Below, piece after piece: positions 52,848 to 62,268 of a stretch of 64,000 nucleotides of DNA. The stretch's first letter is position 1; every line of letters starts with the position of its first letter. The stretch is from positions 93,246 to 157,245 of the forward strand of contig CAYOYB010000003.1 in assembly GCA_964408085.1 (NCBI GenBank). The letters run 5' to 3'. Source of the DNA: CAJLIR01 sp964408085. GTDB lineage: Bacteria > Bacillota_I > Bacilli_A > RF39 > UBA660. The notes under the pieces are model-generated. The model did no database searches, had not been told where the DNA came from, and worked only from the letters and a program-made list of their open reading frames with translations. A program made the position numbers and the translations under genes.

Positions 52848-54290
52848 TTATTTCATAGCATTTATACTGTCAATAATTAATTTTGACATTTGTTTTTCGT
52901 GATTATGATAATCATGAGTTGAATTAGGTATAACATGAAATTGAAATTTAGCATTTTTAAATCTTTTTTTCAATCTTTCTTCAACATATTTCATATCCCA
53001 ACCCTTATAAACATGTTCATTACTACCTGCAATTATAGAAATAAATCCTTTATAATTTAGAGGCTTTGAAATATCACGATTTTCTTCTAATTTAAATAGG
53101 TCAGCTTTACTACCAATAGCCATAGTAGATGAAACTTTTAAAGCTGAGAATTCATTTGTTACCATTTCATATGGATTGCTACTAAGCACTAATTCTTTAC
53201 TTTTTTCTATTAATTCATCATATTTCTCTTTAACCCTTGAACGAAATCTACTTACCATATCTACAGGACTAAGTAATATTAATTTACTAATGTCACCAAT
53301 TTGCTCACAATAGTATTGAACCTTTAGTGTACCCAAACTTTGTCCAACTAGTATAATATCATCGTATCCCATATCTTTAGCATAATTAATAGCTGCAGAA
53401 ACATCATAGATAGAATCATCAAAATTTTCATATATGTTGCCAGCTTTTATTGTCTCAGTAACTCCTCTATTTTTTCTATGAAGTCTAAAAAATTGCTCTG
53501 AGCCTCTATTATTAGAAATCAAAAAATCATAACCATAATAATTAAAATCTTCAAACATATCTTCATAGTATTCAGACTTGAAAAAATTTCCACCACTACC
53601 ATGAATAAAAATAATAACTCTCTTTGTTTCTTTATCGGAACGTTGAATTAAACCAGGTAAAAAGCAACCATCATCAGTATTTAAAATAATAAATTCTTTT
53701 TTTCTATATTCCTTATTTGTATTAACACCTTTTATAATTTTGGATAATTCACCAAATATATTTATATATTCTGGAGTATTTTTAAAAACAACTTCATCAC
53801 TATTTGTTAGCATTAATTCCTGTAATTCATAAAAATCAAACCATTTTTTATCAGTTGCTAAATAGTTATTTAATTTTATATCTTCATCTTTTATATTAGT
53901 TTTTATGTAATAAAAGTAAGTAAATCTTTGCTCACGTTCTTCATTTCTCTTTAGCATTGTTAAATATCTAATATCATTAGGATTAATTTCATAACCAATT
54001 TCTTCTATTGCCTTTTGTATTAATGCATCTACTAAAGTTTGATTGACTCCAACATGATTAGCTATCATTCCCCATTTTCCATTATTATAATGGACATTAA
54101 AGCTTCGTTTTTGTAATAAAATTTTTCCTTCTTCATTGATTATAAATATAGCAACTTCTTGATGCCATAAATGCTTTTCATGAACTTCTTTCTTTGTTGC
54201 CTCTATATCAGTAATATTTCCAAACTCATCTAAAACCTTTAATAACATCTTATCTTTTTCTTGATATGATTCATAATGTACAAAGTTCAT
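52848..54290 (-). CDS. Fusion of Nudix-like domain and alpha/beta hydrolase
   Basis: A 480-aa protein. Residues 1-175 resemble an IPP-isomerase-like Nudix domain (HLWHQEVAIFIINEEGKILL, then the Nudix-box region). In the box the usual Gly is Asn (ANHVG) and the Arg-Glu pair reads Gln-Lys, with only the final Glu-Glu kept, so hydrolysis of nucleotides is doubtful. Residues 195-480 are an alpha/beta hydrolase: oxyanion HGSGG, nucleophile in GQSLG and His in STHDYH. The start ATG 54290 follows GAGGTG. The substrate is unknown. Confidence 0.82.
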   Translation of the reverse strand: MNFVHYESYQEKDKMLLKVLDEFGNITDIEATKKEVHEKHLWHQEVAIFIINEEGKILLQKRSFNVHYNNGKWGMIANHVGVNQTLVDALIQKAIEEIGYEINPNDIRYLTMLKRNEEREQRFTYFYYIKTNIKDEDIKLNNYLATDKKWFDFYELQELMLTNSDEVVFKNTPEYINIFGELSKIIKGVNTNKEYRKKEFIILNTDDGCFLPGLIQRSDKETKRVIIFIHGSGGNFFKSEYYEDMFEDFNYYGYDFLISNNRGSEQFFRLHRKNRGVTETIKAGNIYENFDDSIYDVSAAINYAKDMGYDDIILVGQSLGTLKVQYYCEQIGDISKLILLSPVDMVSRFRSRVKEKYDELIEKSKELVLSSNPYEMVTNEFSALKVSSTMAIGSKADLFKLEENRDISKPLNYKGFISIIAGSNEHVYKGWDMKYVEERLKKRFKNAKFQFHVIPNSTHDYHNHEKQMSKLIIDSINAMK

Positions 54291-54375
54291 TTTAGTCACC
54301 TCTATATATATTATATCAAAAAAAGGCGACAATGAATTCGTCTTTTCAAGTATTTTTTTATTAAATTTCTAAAAT

Positions 54376-55176
54376 CTAATACTTCCCCAAAATTCTAAAA
54401 AAAATTCCTTTTTCTTTTATTTCTTCAATTGCTTTATCTTCATTACCATTTTCTATAGAAACATCTATCCAAAAAATGTATTCTCCTAAAACTGTTTTTG
54501 CAGGTCTTGATTCTATCTTAGTAAGATTTAGGTTATATTTATTAAAAATCTCTAACACTTTATATAAAGCTCCTGGCTTATCTTTTACAGAAAAAAGCAT
54601 AGACATTTTATTTTTCAAAATTTCCATATTATTATTTTTACTTAATATCCAAAATTTAGTCTTATTAAACAAATTATCTTGAATACCTTCTTGAAGTAAA
54701 TTTAAACCATATTCCTCTAAACAAGCAATACTACCAATGCATGCACAAGCCTCAGAACTTTCATTTACTTTTTTAGCAGCCCCTGCTGTGCTTTCTACTG
54801 GAATAATATCTGCTAAAGGAAAATTTTTTTCTAAATAATTTTTACATTGTGCTAAAGCTTGAGGATGCGAATAAATCTTCTTTATATCTTCAAATTTCAA
54901 ATTCTTATTAGCCATTAAATTTTGCTTTATTTCAAGTAAAATCTCATCTTTAACTTTTATCTCTTCATGTTCTATTAATGTATCTATTGCATCAGTAACA
55001 CAACCTTGAAGTGAATTTTCTATTGGAACAATAACCTCATCCACCTCATTATTTGAAAGGGCCAAAATTGTATCTGATATTGTTCTAAATTCAACCATTT
55101 CCTTATCATTTTTGCAATAATTCATACAAGCCTCGTATGAAAAAGTTCCCTTTGGTCCTAAATAACCTACCTTCAT
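54376..55176 (-). CDS. pheA: Prephenate dehydratase
   Basis: A 266-aa enzyme converting prephenate to phenylpyruvate for phenylalanine synthesis. The catalytic domain (1-180) has YLGPKGTFSY, the PIENSLQG motif (about 69-76) and NKTKFWIL in place of the usual TRF motif. A C-terminal ACT domain (about 190-266) with ESRP gives feedback control by phenylalanine. The ATG at 55176 follows AGGAGGC. It stands alone; no other aromatic genes are in the window. Confidence 0.93.
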   Translation of the reverse strand: MKVGYLGPKGTFSYEACMNYCKNDKEMVEFRTISDTILALSNNEVDEVIVPIENSLQGCVTDAIDTLIEHEEIKVKDEILLEIKQNLMANKNLKFEDIKKIYSHPQALAQCKNYLEKNFPLADIIPVESTAGAAKKVNESSEACACIGSIACLEEYGLNLLQEGIQDNLFNKTKFWILSKNNNMEILKNKMSMLFSVKDKPGALYKVLEIFNKYNLNLTKIESRPAKTVLGEYIFWIDVSIENGNEDKAIEEIKEKGIFFRILGKY

Positions 55177-55241
55177 TTTCTGCCTCCTATAAAGTCCTAT
55201 CTTATTTAACAATTTAAATTTTTATTTACTTTTTATTACTT

Positions 55242-55270
55242 ATAATATCATAAAATTTTATACTTGACAA
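55242..55270 (-). promoter_or_regulatory. Probable pheA promoter
   Basis: On the minus strand TTGTCA (55265-55270), 17 nt, TATTAT (55242-55247) with TGA immediately upstream (extended -10). Confidence 0.5.
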
Positions 55271-55457
55271 ACCTTAGAATGTCAAAAAAAGCGTTTTTCC
55301 GCATCATTCTATACCTAATTCACAAATTAATAATTAAAAAACAAAAAAATGAGAGTTTCTTTAATTGATTGACATTTAAATTTTTACTATTTTCTGCACT
55401 ACAAATGTCATACCCACTTTATTAAAATATGCATACTATAGATTAGGGTGGAATTAT

Positions 55458-56210
55458 ATGGTGAAAAATGTTATTTTGAAAATTAAAAATTTGAAAAAAA
55501 TATATCATACTCCTAAAAATGAGATTTTAGCAATTGATGATTTTTCACTTGATTTATTAGATGGAGAGTTTATTGCGATTGTTGGCCCAAGTGGATGTGG
55601 TAAATCAACAATTCTCTCTATTTTAAGTGGAATTGAGAATTTATCTAGTGGTGTTATTGAAAATAAAAAAGAGAGCAGTATAGGTTACATGCTCCAAAGT
55701 GATAATTTATTTGAATGGCGAACTATTTTAGAAAATTGTTTATTAGGTCTTGAGATAAATGGAGAATTAAACGAGGAAAATAAGAAATATGTTTTAGATT
55801 TATTAGAAACATATGGCTTAAAAGATTTTGTTAATGCCTATCCTAGTAATTTATCTGGTGGTATGAGACAACGTGCTTCTTTAATTAGAACTTTAGCAAC
55901 TAAACCAGATATTTTATTAATGGATGAACCTTTTAGTGCCCTTGATTATCAAACTCGTTTAGCTGTTTCTGATGATGTATATAATATCATAAAAAAAGAA
56001 AAAAAGGCTGTTATCATGGTTACTCATGATATATCAGAAGCAATTAGTATGGCTGATAAGGTTATCGTCTTATCAAATAGACCTACTAAAATTAAAAAAA
56101 TTATTGATATAAATTTAAGTGATAAATCAAATCCAATCAATAATCGTAAGGCAAAAGAGTTTTCTTATTATTATGATTTAATATGGAAGGAAATTGATTT
56201 TCATGTTTAG
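55458..56210 (+). CDS. ABC importer ATPase (SsuB/TauB-like)
   Basis: A 250-aa ATPase of the NitT/TauT family: Walker A GPSGCGKST (near 45-53), LSGGMRQR signature and ILLMDEPFSALD. It energises import with the permease encoded directly downstream (8-nt overlap). AGGGTGG precedes the ATG. The binding protein at 51208 is the likely partner, although it is separated. Confidence 0.92.
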   Translation: MVKNVILKIKNLKKIYHTPKNEILAIDDFSLDLLDGEFIAIVGPSGCGKSTILSILSGIENLSSGVIENKKESSIGYMLQSDNLFEWRTILENCLLGLEINGELNEENKKYVLDLLETYGLKDFVNAYPSNLSGGMRQRASLIRTLATKPDILLMDEPFSALDYQTRLAVSDDVYNIIKKEKKAVIMVTHDISEAISMADKVIVLSNRPTKIKKIIDINLSDKSNPINNRKAKEFSYYYDLIWKEIDFHV

Positions 56211-56988
56211 TAATGAGCATAAATTATATTTAAAGAATATAAAAAGAAATAATTTTTTAATTCGTTTATCACAATTTATTATCATAATTTTATTTATTGT
56301 TATTTGGCAGGTGCTTGCTAATAAAAATCTAATAAATACTTTTATATTCTCAAGTCCTAAAAAAGTAATAGATACAATTGTAAATCTTCATCAAACAAAT
56401 AATTTATATCAACATATATGGATTACAGTTTATGAAACATTAATTAGTTTCCTACTAGGAACTGGTATTGGTATAGTTATCGCAACTATTATGTGGTGGA
56501 ATAAATTTATTGCTAAAGTAATTGATCCTTATTTAACAGTTTTAAATAGTTTACCTAAAGTAGCATTAGGACCTATTATAATTATTTGGTCAGGAGCTGG
56601 AATTAAATCCATAATATTGATGGCATTACTAATTTCAACTATTATAACTATTATAAATGTTTATCAAGGTTTTTCAGATACTGATGTTAATAAAATTAAG
56701 TTAATGAAATCTTTTAACGCTAATAAAAGACAAATATATACTAAGTTAATCTTACCTGCTAATTATAATAATATAATAAGTACACTTAAGATTAATATTA
56801 GTATGTCATTAATTGGTGTTATAATGGGAGAATTTTTAGTATCTAAATCTGGATTAGGATACTTAATTATGTATGGCTCACAAGTGTTCAACTTAAATTT
56901 AGTAATTGCCGGAATTGTTATATTATGTATTATTGCAGCAATTATGTACTATTTAATTCTTTATATAGAGAAGAGATTTAAAAGATAA
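56203..56988 (+). CDS. ABC importer permease (SsuC/TauC-like)
   Basis: A 261-aa membrane protein with about six helices and the cytoplasmic EAA-like loop (near 170-190) that contacts the ATPase. LNSLPKVALGPIIIIW is the family signature. It probably forms a homodimer. The ATG at 56203 is chosen over an in-frame TTG at 56194 that is too close to the ribosome binding site AAGG; spacing to the ATG is rather long (12 nt). Confidence 0.9.
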   Translation: MFSNEHKLYLKNIKRNNFLIRLSQFIIIILFIVIWQVLANKNLINTFIFSSPKKVIDTIVNLHQTNNLYQHIWITVYETLISFLLGTGIGIVIATIMWWNKFIAKVIDPYLTVLNSLPKVALGPIIIIWSGAGIKSIILMALLISTIITIINVYQGFSDTDVNKIKLMKSFNANKRQIYTKLILPANYNNIISTLKINISMSLIGVIMGEFLVSKSGLGYLIMYGSQVFNLNLVIAGIVILCIIAAIMYYLILYIEKRFKR

Positions 56989-57000
56989 ATCTCTTTTTTA
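56972..57000 (+). terminator. Terminator of the importer operon
   Basis: AGAGATTT (56972-56979) pairs with AAATCTCT (56987-56994), then a T-run. The stem begins inside the permease gene end. Confidence 0.8.
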
Positions 57001-57016
57001 TTTTAATTTTATTAAT

Positions 57017-57045
57017 TTGACTAATTATCCAGATAATGTTACAAT
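57017..57045 (+). promoter_or_regulatory. Promoter of the nucleotidyltransferase gene
   Basis: TTGACT (57017-57022), 17 nt, TACAAT (57040-57045) with an extended TG at -14. Confidence 0.65.
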
Positions 57046-57071
57046 TTTATTATAGAAAAAGAGGTAAAAAA

Positions 57072-57989
57072 ATGGAAGAGGTAAAAAAGAATAAGACATT
57101 ACTAATTATGGCTGCTGGTATGGGTGCTAGATATGGTGGATTAAAACAAATAGAGCCTATTGGCCCAAATGGCGAATTCATAATTGATTATTCAATTTAT
57201 GATGCTATTAAAGCTGGATACAATAAAGTCGTAATTATCATTAAAGAAGAGAATTTTGATATATTTAGAGAAACTATTGGTAAAAGAATTGAAAATAAAA
57301 TTAATGTAGAATATGCTTTTCAAAGATTAGAGGATTTGCCAGAAGGATTTGAACTACCAAACGGTCGAACAAAACCTTGGGGAACTGTTCATGCTATTCT
57401 TGCAGCTAAAGATTTAATTAATGAGCAATTTACGATTATAAATGCGGACGATTTTTATGGTAAAGATTCTTATTTAGTATCTTCAAAATTTATTGATAAT
57501 AATGATGATAAAACTTCCTTTTTAGTTACTGGCTATATGATAAAAAATGTTTTATCCAAAAATGGTGCTGTTAAAAGAGGAGTTTGTAAAACTACAAGTG
57601 GTAAATTAGAAAAATTGATTGAAAGTAAAGTATCTGTAATTGAAAATAAAATTATTGCTGAACCTTTAGATGGTAGTGATTCTTTTGAGCTTCAAGCCGA
57701 TGATTTAGTATCAATGAACATGTTAACTTTTACACCTACACTATTTGAATATTTAGAAATTGCCTTTAAGGAATATTTAGAAAAACATAAAGATAAATTA
57801 GATACTTGTGAACATTTAATACCTGATGCTGTTTATCAAATGATTTTAGAAAATAAGGTTAGTGTTCAAGTATTATCAACTACTGCTATTTGGTATGGTA
57901 TAACTTATAGAGAAGATAAAGATGAGGTAGTTGAAAATATTCAAAAATTAATTGAATGTGGTGAGTATCCAAAAAATTTATGGAATTAA
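57072..57989 (+). CDS. Sugar-phosphate nucleotidyltransferase family protein
   Basis: A 305-aa protein of the nucleotide-sugar pyrophosphorylase fold. The N-terminal signature is LLIMAAGMGARYGGLKQIEP (near 10-29) and the metal-binding Asp pair is in IINADDFYG. It should join a nucleotide to a sugar phosphate or similar compound; the exact substrate is not clear. The ATG at 57072 follows AGAGGT; an ATG 36 nt upstream lies over the promoter and is less likely. Confidence 0.8.
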   Translation: MEEVKKNKTLLIMAAGMGARYGGLKQIEPIGPNGEFIIDYSIYDAIKAGYNKVVIIIKEENFDIFRETIGKRIENKINVEYAFQRLEDLPEGFELPNGRTKPWGTVHAILAAKDLINEQFTIINADDFYGKDSYLVSSKFIDNNDDKTSFLVTGYMIKNVLSKNGAVKRGVCKTTSGKLEKLIESKVSVIENKIIAEPLDGSDSFELQADDLVSMNMLTFTPTLFEYLEIAFKEYLEKHKDKLDTCEHLIPDAVYQMILENKVSVQVLSTTAIWYGITYREDKDEVVENIQKLIECGEYPKNLWN

Positions 57990-58016
57990 AAAAAGGTTCA
58001 TTACGAATCTTTTTTG
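57987..58016. terminator. Bidirectional terminator
   Basis: AAAAAAGGTTC, ATTAC loop, GAATCTTTTTT, between convergent genes and overlapping the end of the minus-strand one. Confidence 0.65.
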
Positions 58017-59653
58017 TTTGATAAATTGATATCTAAGTAATCTAAATTTTGGTTATCATCTGAAAAAACATCAGTGTATTTTTCATTTTTGCTATTTCGA
58101 TTTACAACTGCTACTAATTCTTCTTTTATAATTTGTTTATCTCTACCCTGAGCTACGCGAACAGCAGATAATGCACATAGAAATATTTTAAGCGAAATAT
58201 TATTTGACATAATTGTTCTTAAATTATCAATTTCATTATCAGTAATTTTTTCTTTATTAAGTAGTCTTTGAAAAAATTGTTTTTCTTTAATTGATAATTC
58301 ATCAACTGGTTTGTGGTTTAAAAGAACTTCAATCTCATTTGGAAATTTATCAGTTACAAATTGCTTTTTTAAATTTTGAACTTTTGTTAAAAAGAATTCA
58401 TAATGATAATTTTGTTTTGTTTTTTTAATAGCGTCCCAAATTACATCAGTATTGAATAATCCATCAATTGCGTATTTTTCATCAACTAAATGAATCATTG
58501 TCCTTGAATGATTTTCTTTAGTTAAAAATACTTCTTCAACTAATGGTGAATATAATGAATAGTCAGAAGCTTTTATTTTTAATTCGTTTAGTACTTGTGC
58601 ATATAAAGTAGAGTATGATTGACAATTTAATTCATTAGCTTTAAAAATTCTATGAATAAATCGTGATACTTTTTTTTCTTTCATATATTTATGATTAATA
58701 ATATAGAAATCTTTTATGGTGTCATACGCATATAAAGCTGCTTCTAAAGGTGATAAACTGCATTTCTTAATTGGATCAATTATTTCATTAATGCGATTTC
58801 GCATATTAATAAAATCATCAACAGAACAGATAACTTCTTTATCATACATTATAGATAGTTTATGATCAGAGTCTAGATCTTTTAGTTTCTCAATATTTTG
58901 TATATCACGATTTCCTGTAATGAAATAAATATTTTCTATTTTACTACCAATGGATTGTTCAATTTTATTGATTATATCAAATGCCTGTAGAATTGATTCA
59001 CTACCATCATCAAGAATTGTAAGTGATAAAGCATCAATATCAACTAAAACATCAATAATTTTTTCTAAATCCTTTTTTTCACTAATTTCGTTATTATTTT
59101 CATCAACATAATCTTCTTTTAGAGGCAACTCGATATCTAAAGCTTTTAACCTTAAAATATCAGCTATTATGAATTTATTAAATTTTTCACTTGTAAATTT
59201 ATCGTTAATATCTGGTATTATTTTAAAACTAAAATTATTAGTTCCAATATCCTTTTCTATATCTGGTACTTTTAATTCTTTAATGTTTGAATTATGATCA
59301 ATAGCTATTAATTGATCTAATGTTACTTTATTTTTGCCATCTATAATAATTACCTTGCAGGTTAATTTTTTAAATGTCTTACTAATAATATTAAAATTTA
59401 AAAATTCCTCTGGTAAAACTAGTTCTGTTGTATCTAAACAAGTAAAGATATCATTTAATAACTCAGTTAATCTATCCCCCATATAGTAAGATTTATCAAT
59501 ATATGTTTCACTATTTATTGTTGAAATGACAATCCCCTTACCATAATAGTAAAATATACTATCATCTTCATAATTATCTTCTAACTCAACATAATTAATT
59601 TTTACGGATAATCTAGTGCTAGATAAATATTTTTTTTCTTCCTCATTAAGCAC
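58001..59653 (-). CDS. Large protein with transglutaminase-like domain
   Basis: A 550-aa soluble protein. The first 290 residues are not recognised and look like a repeated alpha/beta scaffold. Residues about 300-430 carry a transglutaminase-like triad order: Cys in ANELNCQSYSTLYAQVLNEL, His in SRTMIHLVDEKYAIDG, and Asp in DGLFNTDVIWD. It starts with GTG after GGGGTG. It ends 62 bases downstream of tsaD on the same strand... its gene lies just after tsaD in the direction of transcription. Function unknown. Confidence 0.65.
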   Translation of the reverse strand: MLNEEEKKYLSSTRLSVKINYVELEDNYEDDSIFYYYGKGIVISTINSETYIDKSYYMGDRLTELLNDIFTCLDTTELVLPEEFLNFNIISKTFKKLTCKVIIIDGKNKVTLDQLIAIDHNSNIKELKVPDIEKDIGTNNFSFKIIPDINDKFTSEKFNKFIIADILRLKALDIELPLKEDYVDENNNEISEKKDLEKIIDVLVDIDALSLTILDDGSESILQAFDIINKIEQSIGSKIENIYFITGNRDIQNIEKLKDLDSDHKLSIMYDKEVICSVDDFINMRNRINEIIDPIKKCSLSPLEAALYAYDTIKDFYIINHKYMKEKKVSRFIHRIFKANELNCQSYSTLYAQVLNELKIKASDYSLYSPLVEEVFLTKENHSRTMIHLVDEKYAIDGLFNTDVIWDAIKKTKQNYHYEFFLTKVQNLKKQFVTDKFPNEIEVLLNHKPVDELSIKEKQFFQRLLNKEKITDNEIDNLRTIMSNNISLKIFLCALSAVRVAQGRDKQIIKEELVAVVNRNSKNEKYTDVFSDDNQNLDYLDINLSNKKDS

Positions 59654-59714
59654 GTTTTCACCCCATTTATTCTTTATTAATTTTTTCTATATTTTTATAT
59701 TTATACTTATGTTA

Positions 59715-60719
59715 CTAATTCAATTCATCATTAGCTTTAGCATTCAAATCTAAATCAGCAAATTTTTTTAATTTATAAGCGTAATATCCAGCTGCACCAA
59801 TCATTGCAGCATTATCAGTACAACGATTAATAGCTGGTATAGTTAAGTTAACACCATTTTCTTCACATAACTTTGTAAATTCATTTCTTAATACTTTATT
59901 AGCCGCAACACCACCAGCAATAATCAAATTTTTAACCTGATATTCTTTTAAAGCTCGCATTGTTTTTTTAGTTAATATTGTAACTACTCTATTTTGAAAT
60001 GAACAAGCTAAATTAGCTAAATTAATTTGGTTTCCTCTTTGTTCTTCATTATGACGTAAATTAATTACAGCACTTTTAATACCACTAAAACTAAAGTTGT
60101 ATGAGCTATCATCTAATGGCAATGGCAAATCATACGTATCTTCACCATCAAATGCTAATTTATCAACTAATGGTCCGCCAGGATATGGTAAATTTAGAAC
60201 TCTGGCTACTTTATCATAAGCTTCACCCACGGCATCATCTAATGTTCCGCCAATACGCTTAAAGCTATAATCTTCTTTCATATATACAAGCTCAGTATGC
60301 CCGCCACTAATAACTAAGGCAATTAAAGGAAATTCCATTTTCTTTTGTAAATTATTAGCATAAATATGGCCAGCAATATGATGAACGGGTACAAGTGGTT
60401 TATTATAAATATACGCTAATGTTTTTGCAGCCTCAACACCAATTAATAATGAACCAATTAAACCTGGTCCATAAGTAACTGCGATAGCGTCAATATCATT
60501 CATTGTTAAATTCGATTTTTGTAAAGTTTCTTCTAAAACAATGGTAATGTTTTCTATATGCATGCGACTAGCTATTTCTGGAACCACACCACCATAATTA
60601 GCGTGGGTATCCATTTGTGATAAAACTACTGTTGCAATTTCCTCATGTCCATTCTTAATAATTGAGGCACTTGTCTCATCGCAACTCGATTCAATCGCCA
60701 AAATATAGTTATCATTCAT
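59715..60719 (-). CDS. tsaD: tRNA t6A threonylcarbamoyltransferase subunit TsaD
   Basis: A 334-aa protein of the Kae1/TsaD family. ILAIESSCDETSASII is at the N-terminus and the metal-binding pair is in HHIAGHIYAN. With TsaB and TsaE it transfers threonylcarbamoyl-AMP to A37 of ANN-decoding tRNAs. The ATG at 60719 overlaps the end of rimI (ATGA-type junction). It is the last gene of tsaE-tsaB-rimI-tsaD. Confidence 0.95.
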   Translation of the reverse strand: MNDNYILAIESSCDETSASIIKNGHEEIATVVLSQMDTHANYGGVVPEIASRMHIENITIVLEETLQKSNLTMNDIDAIAVTYGPGLIGSLLIGVEAAKTLAYIYNKPLVPVHHIAGHIYANNLQKKMEFPLIALVISGGHTELVYMKEDYSFKRIGGTLDDAVGEAYDKVARVLNLPYPGGPLVDKLAFDGEDTYDLPLPLDDSSYNFSFSGIKSAVINLRHNEEQRGNQINLANLACSFQNRVVTILTKKTMRALKEYQVKNLIIAGGVAANKVLRNEFTKLCEENGVNLTIPAINRCTDNAAMIGAAGYYAYKLKKFADLDLNAKANDELN

Positions 60720-61131
60720 TATCATCACCAAGTTTCTTCATCATTAATATGGCATCTTCATTACCATAATAATTTTTTCTAAGCGCACATTCTTTAAAAC
60801 CAAAATTTTTATATAATTCAATAGCGCCACAATTACTTTCACGTACTTCTAAAGTAATATTATCTAAATTCTCGATTTTTTCTAACATATAATTTAACAT
60901 TTTCGTAGCGATATTTTGTCTACGATATTCTGGTATTACGAAAATATAATTTATTTCTACTCGCTCATAATATATAAAATAATTTAAGAATGCTACCAAT
61001 TTCTGATTATCTATATATCCTATATAATGATCATTTTCTTTTTTTAAATCCTCAATGGTTAATTCAAAATTAAAGTTTATAGTTAATTTTTTTAATTCTT
61101 CTATATCATTTAAATCTATCTCTTTAATCAT
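60712..61131 (-). CDS. rimI: GNAT acetyltransferase, RimI-like
   Basis: A 139-aa acetyltransferase with the acetyl-CoA loop in IPEYRRQNIATKML. RimI acetylates the N-terminus of ribosomal protein S18 in E. coli, and its gene commonly sits between tsaB and tsaD. It overlaps tsaB by 8 nt and tsaD by 8 nt. Confidence 0.88.
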   Translation of the reverse strand: MIKEIDLNDIEELKKLTINFNFELTIEDLKKENDHYIGYIDNQKLVAFLNYFIYYERVEINYIFVIPEYRRQNIATKMLNYMLEKIENLDNITLEVRESNCGAIELYKNFGFKECALRKNYYGNEDAILMMKKLGDDNE

Positions 61132-61756
61132 TTTCTCGTTTAAGATTTTCCTCTGCTTCTGTTTTCTTTAAATAATTTGGGTTAAGCATATGAGGGTTAA
61201 TTGGCGCAGCATCTCTATGTTTATTAATTACCTTAATCACATCTATTTGTGGTAAGACTTTATTTTCATTAGTAATATCATCATAAGTTACTATTTTGAA
61301 TGTTTTGTTTAAAGGAATACTTTTTATAAATAATTCAAAGTTTGCAAATTGATCTGGAATAATCAAATTTAAATCTGAATCATATACTGCTGTGTAACAA
61401 TTACCACGTCTAGCATCAATATAAGGAATAATATAATCTGTATCAATTGGTGTTGAGGCGATTAATTCCAAACTAGATACTGGAACAATATCGATATTTA
61501 AAGACCACGCTATTACTTTCATTATTGTTAAACCAATTCTAATTCCTGTAAAACTGCCAGGACCTGTAGCAACATATATTTTATTAATATCTCTAATATT
61601 TAAATTACAGTTTTTCAAGGCATCAGATATTAGTGGTAAAATTTTAACAGATAATTCTTCAAATACCTTTTCATGAAAAAAATAACATTGCTTATTATCT
61701 TTTATTATTGATAAAGTTATAAATTTAGTAGAGGTATCAAGAAACAAGCATGTCAT
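61124..61756 (-). CDS. tsaB: tRNA t6A biosynthesis protein TsaB
   Basis: A 210-aa TsaD paralogue without the metal site: FLDTSTKFITLSI at the start and VATGPGSFTGIRIGL in the middle are family signatures. It forms the scaffold dimer with TsaD. GAGGCTG precedes the ATG. It overlaps tsaE by 4 nt and rimI by 8 nt. Confidence 0.93.
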   Translation of the reverse strand: MTCLFLDTSTKFITLSIIKDNKQCYFFHEKVFEELSVKILPLISDALKNCNLNIRDINKIYVATGPGSFTGIRIGLTIMKVIAWSLNIDIVPVSSLELIASTPIDTDYIIPYIDARRGNCYTAVYDSDLNLIIPDQFANFELFIKSIPLNKTFKIVTYDDITNENKVLPQIDVIKVINKHRDAAPINPHMLNPNYLKKTEAEENLKREND

Positions 61757-62202
61757 AAAACAGCCTCACATAAATCTTCGTAAATTTTTCCATGTGGAAC
61801 TAAAATTAAAATTCGCTTATTTTCATCTACTATTTTAAATTTTATATCTAATCTTTCTGGAGGTAATATATCTTTAATGGTATCAGCCCATTCGATTATT
61901 ACAACGCCACCTTTAGTAAAATATTCTTCGATTCCAATACCTTCAGTATTTCCATCTAAACGATAAACGTCCATATGATATAAAGGTAGTTCACCATCAT
62001 ATTCTTTTATAATAGTAAATGTTGGAGAAGTAATCGTTTCATCAATTCCTAAGGCATGCGCTATTCCTTTAGTAAAAATTGTTTTTCCACTTCCTAATTC
62101 TCCATTTAAGCAAATAACCATGTTAGGAAACTTTTCTGATTCAAAATTTTGAGCTATTTCAATTGTTTCCTTCTCATTTCGTGTTGTTATTTTATATTCC
62201 AT
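61753..62202 (-). CDS. tsaE: tRNA t6A biosynthesis ATPase TsaE
   Basis: A 149-aa ATPase: Walker A in GELGSGKTIF and the SPTFTIIKEY and YHMDVYRL motifs of the family; IEWAD near 105 is the Walker B-like region. It drives turnover of the TsaBD complex. The start at 62202 gives MEYKI after GGTGA; longer upstream starts would add an AT-rich hydrophobic stretch not expected for this family. Confidence 0.93.
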   Translation of the reverse strand: MEYKITTRNEKETIEIAQNFESEKFPNMVICLNGELGSGKTIFTKGIAHALGIDETITSPTFTIIKEYDGELPLYHMDVYRLDGNTEGIGIEEYFTKGGVVIIEWADTIKDILPPERLDIKFKIVDENKRILILVPHGKIYEDLCEAVL

Positions 62203-62226
62203 CATTATCACCACAATTATTATAGC

Positions 62227-62254
62227 AAAAAAAAAAGTATTATTACAATACTTA
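62227..62254 (-). terminator. Terminator of the PASTA-deacetylase gene
   Basis: AAGTATT (62235-62241) pairs with AATACTT (62247-62253); about ten T follow on the minus strand. It also separates this gene from tsaE. Confidence 0.8.
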
Positions 62255-62268
62255 TTTATCAATCTTTT

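Noticed and set aside
55368..55407. GACATTT...AAATGTC inverted repeat ahead of the importer operon as an operator
   Set aside because: The arms are 7 bp and 25 bases apart in AT-rich DNA; no clear promoter overlap could be shown.
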